This document shows, piece by piece, positions 54,646 through 64,000 of a stretch of 64,000 bases of DNA (positions within the stretch are counted from its first letter, which is position 1; every line of letters starts with the position of its first letter). A program made the translations under genes and the position numbers. Source of the stretch: Agrilutibacter niabensis. Its GTDB lineage: Bacteria > Pseudomonadota > Gammaproteobacteria > Xanthomonadales > Xanthomonadaceae. The stretch covers positions 1,116,001-1,180,000 of the forward strand of contig NZ_JBHSNJ010000012.1 of the NCBI RefSeq assembly GCF_042657165.1, written 5' to 3'. A model generated the notes under the pieces. The model was given only the letters and a program-made list of their open reading frames with translations. It did no database searches and was not told the origin of the DNA.

Positions 54646-55262
54646 CGGAAGCCCTGAACCCCCTGTCCGACCGCGTGCTGGCTCTTGCCGGGCTGCTGCA
54701 GGCGCTTGCCCAGGTGCGGCGCATCGCCGACACCGGGCAGGCCCATGCGGACGTGCTCGCCACGGCGCTGGACTCGGTCTTCCGCATCGATGCGGATGCC
54801 ACAGAGGAGGTCTACGGAGGCGTGGCGTCGTTGCGTACCGGGCTGATGTTGCTGCGCGACTATTGCAACGGGGCCATGCCCGACGACCAGTTGCCACGCC
54901 TGGCACTGGCTGTTATCCAGCTGGAACGCCGCTTCGTGCGCGATGACGACATGGTCCAACGCGTCCTCGATGGCATTCGCGCGCAGGCCGAGGCCGTCCA
55001 ACGCCTGGGGAGCACGCATCCTGAGGTTCTCAACGCCCTGGGGGCTTTGTATGCCGACACGTTGAGCCATCTGCGCCCTCGTGTGCTGGTGCAGGGCAAT
55101 CCGCACTATCTCGGGCAGGCCGCCGTGGTTGCGGAAGTGCGCGCCGTGCTCCTGTCCGCGGTGCGCTCGGCGGTGCTATGGCGGCAGATGGGGGGCAGCC
55201 TTTGGGACTTCCTGCTCCGCAAGCGGGCGATGGGCGACGCCGTGCAGGAGTTGCTGGCCTGA
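54642..55262 (+). CDS. hflD: High-frequency lysogenization protein HflD homolog
   Basis: 206 residues from ATG 54642. It is all-helical, with ALAGLLQALAQVRRIADTGQA, GVASLRTGLMLLRDYC and LRPRVLVQGNPHYL as conserved family motifs (DUF489). In E. coli the protein is membrane-peripheral and modulates lambda CII. The order nudJ-mnmA-hflD is typical. A terminator follows. Confidence 0.93.
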   Translation: MTEALNPLSDRVLALAGLLQALAQVRRIADTGQAHADVLATALDSVFRIDADATEEVYGGVASLRTGLMLLRDYCNGAMPDDQLPRLALAVIQLERRFVRDDDMVQRVLDGIRAQAEAVQRLGSTHPEVLNALGALYADTLSHLRPRVLVQGNPHYLGQAAVVAEVRAVLLSAVRSAVLWRQMGGSLWDFLLRKRAMGDAVQELLA

Positions 55263-55273
55263 ATCGCACACGA

Positions 55274-55300
55274 AAAAGCCCCGGATAAACCGGGGCTTTT
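55274..55300. terminator. Bidirectional terminator between hflD and acnB
   Basis: AAAAGCCCCGG pairs with CCGGGGCTTTT around a 5-nt loop (ATAAA). A T-tract follows on both strands, between convergent hflD and acnB. Confidence 0.9.
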
Positions 55301-55321
55301 CGTTCGCAGCCTTGGAGGACG

Positions 55322-57922
55322 TTACGCCGCCTCGACCTTGTCCGCGATCTCGCGGTATTCCTCGATCTGGTCGAAGTTCATGTAGCGGTAGATTTCGGCG
55401 CCCTTGCTGTTGATGACGCCGATGTCCGCCATGTACTCCGCGCGGGTCGGGATGCGGCCCAGGCGCGAGCAGATCGCGGCGAGCTCCGCCGACCCCAGGT
55501 ACACGTTGGTGTTGCGGCCGAGGCGGTTCGGGAAGTTGCGGGTACTGGTCGAGAACACGGTCGCGCCTTCGCGCGCCTGCGCCTGGTTGCCCATGCACAG
55601 CGAGCAGCCCGGCATTTCCATGCGGGCACCGGCGGTGCCGAAGGTGCCGTAGTGGCCTTCCTTGGTCAGCTCGGAGGCGTCCATCTTGGTCGGCGGCGCG
55701 ACCCACAGGCGGGTCGGGATGTCGCGTTTGCCTTCCAGCAGCTTGGCCGCGGCACGGAAGTGGCCGATGTTGGTCATGCACGAACCGATGAAGACCTCGT
55801 CGATGGCTGCGCCGGCGACGTCGGACAGGGTCTTCACGTCGTCCGGGTCGTTCGGGCAGGCGACGATCGGCTCGACGATCTCGTTGAGCTCGATATCGAT
55901 GACGGCGGCGTACTCGGCATCCGCATCGCCTTCCAGCAGCTGCGGATTGGCCAGCCAGCCTTCCATCGCCTTGATGCGGCGCTGCAGCGAGCGCGCGTCG
56001 GCGTACCCCTCGGCGATCATCCACTTCAGCAGCGTGATGTTGCTGGTGAGGTATTCGATGATCGGCTCCTTGTCGAGCTTCACGCTGCAGCCGGCGGCCG
56101 AGCGTTCGGCCGAAGCGTCGGACAGCTCGAACGCCTGCTCGACCTTCAGCTGCGGCAGGCCTTCGATCTCGAGGATGCGGCCGGAGAAGATGTTCTTCTT
56201 GCCCTGCTTGGCGACCGTCAGCAGGCCCTGTTTGATCGCGGCCAGCGGGATCGCGTTGACCAGATCACGCAGGGTCACGCCCGGCTGCATCTCGCCCTTG
56301 AAGCGGACCAGTACCGACTCGGGCATGTCCAGCGGCATCACGCCGGTGGCCGCGGCGAACGCGACCAGGCCGGAACCTGCCGGGAACGAGATACCCACCG
56401 GGAAACGAGTGTGCGAATCGCCGCCGGTGCCGACCGTGTCGGGCATCAGCATGCGGTTGAGCCAGCTGTGGATCACGCCGTCGCCCGGGCGCAGCGCGAT
56501 GCCGCCGCGGTTGCTGATGAAGGCCGGCAGTTCGTGGTGCGTCTTCACGTCCACCGGCTTCGGATAGGCCGCGGTGTGGCAGAACGACTGCATCACCAGG
56601 TCGGCGGAGAAGCCCAGGCACGCGAGATCCTTGAGCTCGTCGCGGGTCATCGGGCCGGTGGTGTCCTGCGAACCCACCGACGTCATTTTCGGCTCGCAGT
56701 AGGTGCCCGGACGGATGCCCGGCTGCACGCCATCGACTTCCGGCAGGCCGCAGGCGCGGCCGACCATCTTCTGCGCGAGCGAGTACCCCTTGCCGGTGTC
56801 GGCCGGGTTCTGCGGCAGGCGGAACAGCGTCGACGGCGCCAGGCCGAGCGCCTCGCGTGCCTTTGCGGTCAGGCCGCGGCCGACGATCAACGGGATGCGG
56901 CCGCCGGCGCGCACTTCGTCGAACAGGACGTCGGACTTCACCGAGAACTCGGCGATGACCTGGCCATCCTTGATGGCCTTGCCTTCGTACGGGCGCAGCT
57001 CGACGACGTCGCCCATGTCCATCTGCGACACGTCGAGTTCGATCGGCAGCGCGCCGGCATCTTCCATGGTGTTGTAGAAGATCGGGGCGATCTTGGAGCC
57101 CAGGCAGACGCCGCCGAAGCGCTTGTTCGGGATGAAGGGGATGTCCTCGCCGGTGAACCACAACACCGAGTTGGTCGCGGACTTGCGCGACGAGCCGGTG
57201 CCGACCACGTCGCCGACGTAGGCGACCAGATGACCTTTGGCCTTCAGCGATTCGATGAACTTGACCGGGCCGCGCTTGCCGTCCTCTTCCGGAACGATGC
57301 CGTCGCGGGCGTTCTTGAGCATCGCCAGCGCGTGCAGCGGAATGTCCGGGCGCGTAGTCGCGTCGGGCGCGGGCGACAGGTCGTCGGTGTTGGTTTCGCC
57401 GGTCACCTTGAAGACGGTGATGGTCAGCGATTCGGGCACTTCCGGCTTGCTGGTGAACCATTCGGCATCGGCCCAGCTCTGCAGCACGGCCTTCGCGTTG
57501 GCGTTGCCCTTCTGTGCCTTCTCCTGCACGTCGTGGAAGGCGTCGAACATCAGCAGCGTGTGCTTGAGGGCGGTGGCGGCGACGGTGCCGACCTGCGCGT
57601 CGTCCAGCAGCTCGACCAGCGGATGGATGTTGTAGCCGCCGAGCATGGTGCCCAGCAGTTCGGTCGCACGTTCGCGCGAAATCAGCGCGTTCTTCTCGGT
57701 GCCGAAGGCAACCGCGGCCAGATAGGAAGCCTTGACCTTGGCGGCATCGTCGACGCCGGCCGGGACCCGGTTGGTGATCAGGTCGACGAGGAAGGCCTCT
57801 TCGCCTGCCGGCGGGTTCTTGAGCAGCTCGATGACATCGGCCGTCTGCTGGGCGGTCAGCGGCAGCGGCGGGATGCCCAGCGCGGCGCGCTCGGCAACGT
57901 GTTGGCGGTAAACAGCGAGCAT
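55322..57922 (-). CDS. acnB: Aconitate hydratase B
   Basis: 866 residues from ATG 57922 (GGAG 7 nt upstream); the 18 codons upstream are unconserved. MLAVYRQHVAERAALGIPPLPL starts the HEAT-like domain; the swivelling domain and the core with 4Fe-4S cysteines (IGSCMTNIGHFRAAAKLL; MPGCSLCMGNQAQ) follow. Length equals that of E. coli AcnB. It converts citrate to isocitrate in the TCA cycle, or 2-methylaconitate to 2-methylisocitrate. Confidence 0.97.
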   Translation of the reverse strand: MLAVYRQHVAERAALGIPPLPLTAQQTADVIELLKNPPAGEEAFLVDLITNRVPAGVDDAAKVKASYLAAVAFGTEKNALISRERATELLGTMLGGYNIHPLVELLDDAQVGTVAATALKHTLLMFDAFHDVQEKAQKGNANAKAVLQSWADAEWFTSKPEVPESLTITVFKVTGETNTDDLSPAPDATTRPDIPLHALAMLKNARDGIVPEEDGKRGPVKFIESLKAKGHLVAYVGDVVGTGSSRKSATNSVLWFTGEDIPFIPNKRFGGVCLGSKIAPIFYNTMEDAGALPIELDVSQMDMGDVVELRPYEGKAIKDGQVIAEFSVKSDVLFDEVRAGGRIPLIVGRGLTAKAREALGLAPSTLFRLPQNPADTGKGYSLAQKMVGRACGLPEVDGVQPGIRPGTYCEPKMTSVGSQDTTGPMTRDELKDLACLGFSADLVMQSFCHTAAYPKPVDVKTHHELPAFISNRGGIALRPGDGVIHSWLNRMLMPDTVGTGGDSHTRFPVGISFPAGSGLVAFAAATGVMPLDMPESVLVRFKGEMQPGVTLRDLVNAIPLAAIKQGLLTVAKQGKKNIFSGRILEIEGLPQLKVEQAFELSDASAERSAAGCSVKLDKEPIIEYLTSNITLLKWMIAEGYADARSLQRRIKAMEGWLANPQLLEGDADAEYAAVIDIELNEIVEPIVACPNDPDDVKTLSDVAGAAIDEVFIGSCMTNIGHFRAAAKLLEGKRDIPTRLWVAPPTKMDASELTKEGHYGTFGTAGARMEMPGCSLCMGNQAQAREGATVFSTSTRNFPNRLGRNTNVYLGSAELAAICSRLGRIPTRAEYMADIGVINSKGAEIYRYMNFDQIEEYREIADKVEAA

Positions 57923-57959
57923 CAAGAAACTCCGTGTGGCAGGTGTGGGGAAACAGGGC

Positions 57960-58373
57960 TCAGGCTGACGGAACAATCAGCTTGAGACCCTTGAAGTACT
58001 GGCGGTAGAAGGCGTCGTCGCGGGTAATCAGGCCGTCGCACTGCAGCATCGCGTGGGCGCCGACCAGGAAGTCGGGAACCGCCCTCGCCTGCGAGCCGCC
58101 GCGCTGGCGGTGGCGCCGTTGCATCTCGCCGGCGCGAAGCGCCGACTTCGACTCCACCGGGCTGAAGCGGATGCTCATTTCCTCGAGCACCGTCAGGGCT
58201 TCGGAGCCGTCGTGGAGCGCGCTGCAGACCTCGGCCAGGGCAACATCACTGATGACCACCGGACCGTTGCTCAGGCACTGCCGCAGGCAGGCCTCGGCGG
58301 CATCCGCCTGCGGGCCGTTGGCGAGCAGGTCGATCAGCACCGACGAATCGATGGCGATGGTGGTCGCGCTCAC
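57960..58373 (-). CDS. PIN-domain ribonuclease toxin (VapC-like)
   Basis: 137 residues from GTG 58373, overlapping the antitoxin stop (GTGA). PIN acidic residues: D9 in IAIDSSVLIDLL, E48 in ALAEVC, D101 in VPDFLVGAHA and D119/D120 in LITRDD. Expected to be a Mg-dependent RNase held in check by the upstream gene product. It lies in the 450 nt between acnB and acnA, reading leftward into acnB. Confidence 0.88.
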   Translation of the reverse strand: MSATTIAIDSSVLIDLLANGPQADAAEACLRQCLSNGPVVISDVALAEVCSALHDGSEALTVLEEMSIRFSPVESKSALRAGEMQRRHRQRGGSQARAVPDFLVGAHAMLQCDGLITRDDAFYRQYFKGLKLIVPSA

Positions 58374-58609
58374 GGTTCGCTCGACTCACCGGGAGCCCGG
58401 ATCGCGCGCACCGCCTCGTCGGTGGACTCGAACCCGTCCAGCCGGAAACGGCCGCGGGCACGGGACACCGCGTCGTCCACGCTCTTGCGCAGCACGATCC
58501 GGTTGCCCTCCAGTTCGACCTTGAGCAGGGTGCCCTTGGTCAGCCCCAGGGCATCGCGCACCGCCTTGGGCAGGGTGATCTGGCCTCGTTCGGCGACAGT
58601 CGCTTCCAT
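58370..58609 (-). CDS. AbrB/MazE-type antitoxin
   Basis: 79 residues from ATG 58609. The SpoVT/AbrB DNA-binding fold is at the N terminus (VAERGQITLPKAVRDALGLTKGTLLKVELEGNRIVLRK), with a C-terminal toxin-binding tail. First gene of the pair; an inverted repeat directly upstream is its probable operator. Confidence 0.88.
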   Translation of the reverse strand: MEATVAERGQITLPKAVRDALGLTKGTLLKVELEGNRIVLRKSVDDAVSRARGRFRLDGFESTDEAVRAIRAPGESSEP

Positions 58610-58626
58610 GGGCGGCTCCGGTCTGG

Positions 58627-58647
58627 GTATGTATGAATTTTACATAC
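58627..58647 (-). promoter_or_regulatory. Operator/promoter of the toxin-antitoxin pair
   Basis: GTATGTA (58627-58633) and TACATAC (58641-58647) are perfect inverted repeats around a 7-nt AT-rich centre, 17 nt before the antitoxin start. The AT-rich centre could supply the -10 element. This is the usual site for AbrB-type autoregulation. The rest of 58648-58910 holds no gene and should contain the acnA promoter. Confidence 0.65.
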
Positions 58648-58910
58648 CTGGCTCGCCATACTCAATGCGACAGAAGGCCAGCAAACCGCTGGGCCCTCGC
58701 CAGCCGGCCACGATTCGATGGTTCCGCGGTCGCCACGCAGGCTTACGCTAGGTGCTGAAAAGCCGTGCGGATCGACTCTGGTCTGGGTTTCCGCCTGTCC
58801 CGCCCCGACTTGTTCATAATCGACGCGTCATGCCGTACGGCTCCGTCCGGCGGCAGGCGTGCCAGCCATTGAGGCGCCCCACCTCGCCAGCCGCACACAA
58901 GGAGCTCCAC

Positions 58911-61670
<2,760 letters not shown>

Positions 61671-61702
61671 CTGCGCGGGAGGCACTTGCCACCGACGCGA
61701 GG

Positions 61703-61724
61703 AGGCGGCTTCGGCCGCCTTCTT
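61703..61724 (+). terminator. Terminator after acnA
   Basis: AGGCGGC TTCG GCCGCCT stem with a UUCG tetraloop, followed by TCTTCC, 33 nt past the acnA stop. Confidence 0.75.
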
Positions 61725-61744
61725 CCGCCGGGGTGCCGGAAACC

Positions 61745-62194
61745 CTAGAGGCGCGGCTTCCACCCGGCATTGACCAGACGCCACTCGCCATCCTCAAGAC
61801 GCCATCCCGTTTCCACGTCGTAGACCTGGCCACTGTCGGGCAGCATTCCTGAGCCGCCGGTCAAGGCAGCGGTGAAACGCACGGTCGCGTGCTGCTCATG
61901 CAGTTCGACGTCGAGGGGGCCAAGGCTCGCGCCCACATCCCGGTAGCGCAGGAACATCGCCTGCGCCATGCGGCGCGCGCCGTCGCGGTCCAGTCCATCG
62001 GGACCGATGAAATCGTCGGCCATGACCTCCCGGAGCGTAGAGCCGTCGTGCCGTTCGATGGCCGCCTGCAACCCTGCGACGGTTGCACGCAACTTCGCTT
62101 CCGGCGGAGTCCTCGCGCACGCGGCCAGCAGTACTGCGGCCATCAGCGCTGCCCACCAATACGCCCTGCCCCGTCCCGGATCCGCATGGTTCAT
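61745..62194 (-). CDS. Small lipoprotein with NTF2/SnoaL-like fold
   Basis: 149 residues if started at ATG 62194 (an ATG at 62218 is possible). A lipoprotein signal (YWWAALMAAVLLAAC) is followed by a domain of about 110 residues with the pattern of NTF2-like proteins (LQAAIERHDGSTLREVMADDFIG ... VRFTAAL ... GWRLEDGEWRLVNAGWKPRL). Function unknown. Its 3' end converges on acnA. Confidence 0.72.
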   Translation of the reverse strand: MNHADPGRGRAYWWAALMAAVLLAACARTPPEAKLRATVAGLQAAIERHDGSTLREVMADDFIGPDGLDRDGARRMAQAMFLRYRDVGASLGPLDVELHEQHATVRFTAALTGGSGMLPDSGQVYDVETGWRLEDGEWRLVNAGWKPRL

Positions 62195-62387
62195 GCGTGT
62201 CTGTCCCCTCGCTTCCATCACCAGCGTACCCCTGTCGCAGTTGCCGGCGCACCTGCCTTGCCAGCCCATAGGGCCTATGCTCCAATCGACCTCAAATCAC
62301 CGTACGGCGGCGCATTCGCCGGCGGCAAGCAAACGACGAGCTCCGGCTCTCCTGAGTTCCAGAATCGCCGATTAAGAGGGGATCGCG

Positions 62388-64000
62388 ATGACCAATGAAC
62401 GTCCGTGGCTGGCTGAATACCCGGAAGGCGTACCGGCAGAGATCGATGTCGGCGAGTTTCCGTCCGTGGTATCGGTGCTTGAGAAGGCCATCGACACGTT
62501 CCGCGATCGCCCCGCATTCGCCAACCTCGGCAAAGTACTCACCTACGGCGACGTCGATCGCCTCAGCAAGCAATTTGCCGCATACCTGCTCGGCGAGCTT
62601 GGGCTCAAGAAGGGTGATCGCGTCGCGATCATGATGCCCAACTGCCTGCAGTATCCGATCGCGATCTTCGGCACGCTGCGCGCTGGCCTGACCGTCGTGA
62701 ACGTCAACCCGATGTACACGGCGCGCGAGCTCAAGCACCAGCTGGTCGATTCGGGCGCAAGCGTACTCGTGGTGCTCGACAATTTCGGCCACACCGTGCA
62801 GGAAGTGGTCGCGGAGACGCCGGTCAAGCAGGTCGTGACCACCGGCCTGGGTGACATGCTCGGCTTCCCCAAGGGCGCGATCGTCAACTTCGTGCTGCGG
62901 CACGTGAAGAAGATGGTGCCGGACTACGAGGTCGCCGGCGCGACGCGCTTCCGCGACACGTTGGTGATCGGCCAGCTGAAGACCCTGCCGGCGGTGGAGA
63001 TTTCTCCGGAGGACATCGCCTTCCTGCAGTACACCGGCGGCACCACCGGTGTATCGAAGGGCGCGATGCTTACCCACCGTAATCTCGTCGCCAACATGCA
63101 GCAGGCGTCGGCGTGGATCGGCACCGGCGTGAAGTACGGCGAGGAACTCATCATCACCGCACTGCCGCTGTACCACATCTTCGCGCTGACCGCGAACGGC
63201 CTGGTCTTCATGAAGTTCGGCGGCCTGAACTACATGATCACCAACCCGCGCGACATGCCGGGCTTCGTGAAGGAACTGAAGAAGGTTCCCTTCACCGCCA
63301 TCACCGGCGTCAATACGTTGTTCAACGGATTGCTCAATACACCAGGGTTCGACCAGGTCGATTTTTCCAAGCTGCACCTCACCCTCGGCGGCGGCATGGC
63401 CGTGCAGCGAGCGGTGGCCGAGCGATGGAAGCAGGTGACCGGCGTCACTCTGGTCGAAGCCTACGGCCTGACCGAAACCTCGCCTGCCGCGTGTATCAAC
63501 CCGATGGACCTGAAGGACTACAACGGCGCAATAGGCCTGCCTATTCCGTCGACCGATGCCTGCGTCAAGGACGAGGATGGCCGGTCCCTGCCCGCCGGCG
63601 AGGTCGGCGAGTTGTGTATTCGCGGCCCGCAGGTGATGAAGGGCTACTGGCAGCGTCCCGAGGAAACCGCCAACGTCATCGACGCCGAGGGTTGGCTGCA
63701 CACCGGCGACATGGCGAAGATGGACGAGCGCGGCTACTTCTATATCGTCGACCGCAAGAAGGACATGATCCTGGTATCGGGGTTCAACGTGTACCCGAAC
63801 GAGGTCGAAGACGTGATCGCGATGATGCCGGGCGTGCTCGAAGTAGCGGCGGTCGGCGTGCCGGACGACAAGTCCGGCGAAGCGGTCAAGGTCGTGATCG
63901 TGAAGAAGGATCCGGCCCTTACCGCGGAACAGGTCAAGGCACACGCCCGCGAGAACCTGACCGGCTACAAGCAGCCCAGGTTCGTCGAATTCCGCAGCGA
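62388..64000 (+). CDS. fadD: Long-chain fatty-acid-CoA ligase (3' end outside window)
   Basis: From ATG 62388 (AAGAGGGG upstream), open to the window edge with 537 residues visible of about 560. AMP-binding motif YTGGTTGVSKGAMLTHRN, A5 motif EAYGLTETSP, A7 motif LHTGDMAKMDERGYFYIVDRKKDMI, and fatty-acyl-specific VSGFNVYPNEVEDV. It activates exogenous fatty acids for beta-oxidation or lipid synthesis at the inner membrane. Confidence 0.94.
   Translation, partial: MTNERPWLAEYPEGVPAEIDVGEFPSVVSVLEKAIDTFRDRPAFANLGKVLTYGDVDRLSKQFAAYLLGELGLKKGDRVAIMMPNCLQYPIAIFGTLRAGLTVVNVNPMYTARELKHQLVDSGASVLVVLDNFGHTVQEVVAETPVKQVVTTGLGDMLGFPKGAIVNFVLRHVKKMVPDYEVAGATRFRDTLVIGQLKTLPAVEISPEDIAFLQYTGGTTGVSKGAMLTHRNLVANMQQASAWIGTGVKYGEELIITALPLYHIFALTANGLVFMKFGGLNYMITNPRDMPGFVKELKKVPFTAITGVNTLFNGLLNTPGFDQVDFSKLHLTLGGGMAVQRAVAERWKQVTGVTLVEAYGLTETSPAACINPMDLKDYNGAIGLPIPSTDACVKDEDGRSLPAGEVGELCIRGPQVMKGYWQRPEETANVIDAEGWLHTGDMAKMDERGYFYIVDRKKDMILVSGFNVYPNEVEDVIAMMPGVLEVAAVGVPDDKSGEAVKVVIVKKDPALTAEQVKAHARENLTGYKQPRFVEFRS

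Noticed and set aside
55652..57985. 777-codon plus-strand open frame
   Set aside because: Fully antisense to acnB; Arg/Gln/His/Asp-rich composition with no motif, a typical shadow frame in high-GC DNA.

Overview
The window is high-GC gammaproteobacterial chromosome. It is most consistent with the Lysobacterales (Xanthomonadaceae, Lysobacter/Luteimonas-like). Pointers are the single-copy housekeeping blocks (trxB-aat-infA, clpS-clpA, nudJ-mnmA-hflD, acnB/acnA, ftsK-lolA), an exopolysaccharide cluster of the exosortase-associated type, and a filamentous prophage with Xanthomonas-phage gene content inserted at a dif-like site. The taxonomic call is inference from gene content; no rRNA or tRNA gene was seen.

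1-9026: surface polysaccharide cluster. Leftward genes, many overlapping by 4-14 nt, encode a nucleotide-sugar dehydrogenase, a nucleotide-sugar epimerase, a Wza-type export lipoprotein, a Wzz-type chain-length protein, a BY-kinase-like partner with a degenerate P-loop, an outer-membrane barrel and a family 2 glycosyltransferase cut by the window edge. galE diverges from them.

9036-16699: complete filamentous (inovirus-type) prophage between two copies of a 19-bp dif-like core. Module order is repressor with operators, two small membrane ORFs, Rep, ssDNA-binding protein, minor coat, major coat, terminator, small ORF, TspB/pIII-like adhesin, pVI-like, Zot/pI. It has no secretin and no integrase, so it must depend on host XerCD and a host secretin. 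Between zot and the right end sits AT-richer cargo: a HEPN-domain protein (Rx4H motif) and a RelA/SpoT-synthetase-domain protein. This pair is the best candidate here for an undescribed defence or superinfection-exclusion system. Integration also splits an apparent two-gene operon (repressor plus a DUF3653-like gene) that is contiguous only in the circular phage genome.

16739-41424: accessory and metabolic region. It holds an outer-membrane MetA-like protein, a LysR regulator divergent from a hydrolase/membrane protein/SDR set, a scrambled isochorismatase-family pseudogene, a receiver protein, a BON-domain protein, crcB, rarA, gltS, a type Vd (PlpD-like) patatin autotransporter, a DUF2092 pair, an outer-membrane protein, an AI-2E transporter, a K+ channel-like protein, a QEGLA-motif metalloenzyme, a FixL/FixJ-like two-component set and a tripartite efflux operon.

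41732-64000: mainly core genes: lolA, ftsK, ald, trxB, a GNAT-like gene, aat, infA, clpA, clpS, nudJ-mnmA-hflD, acnB, a VapC/AbrB-type toxin-antitoxin pair wedged between acnB and acnA, and the start of fadD (cut by the right edge).
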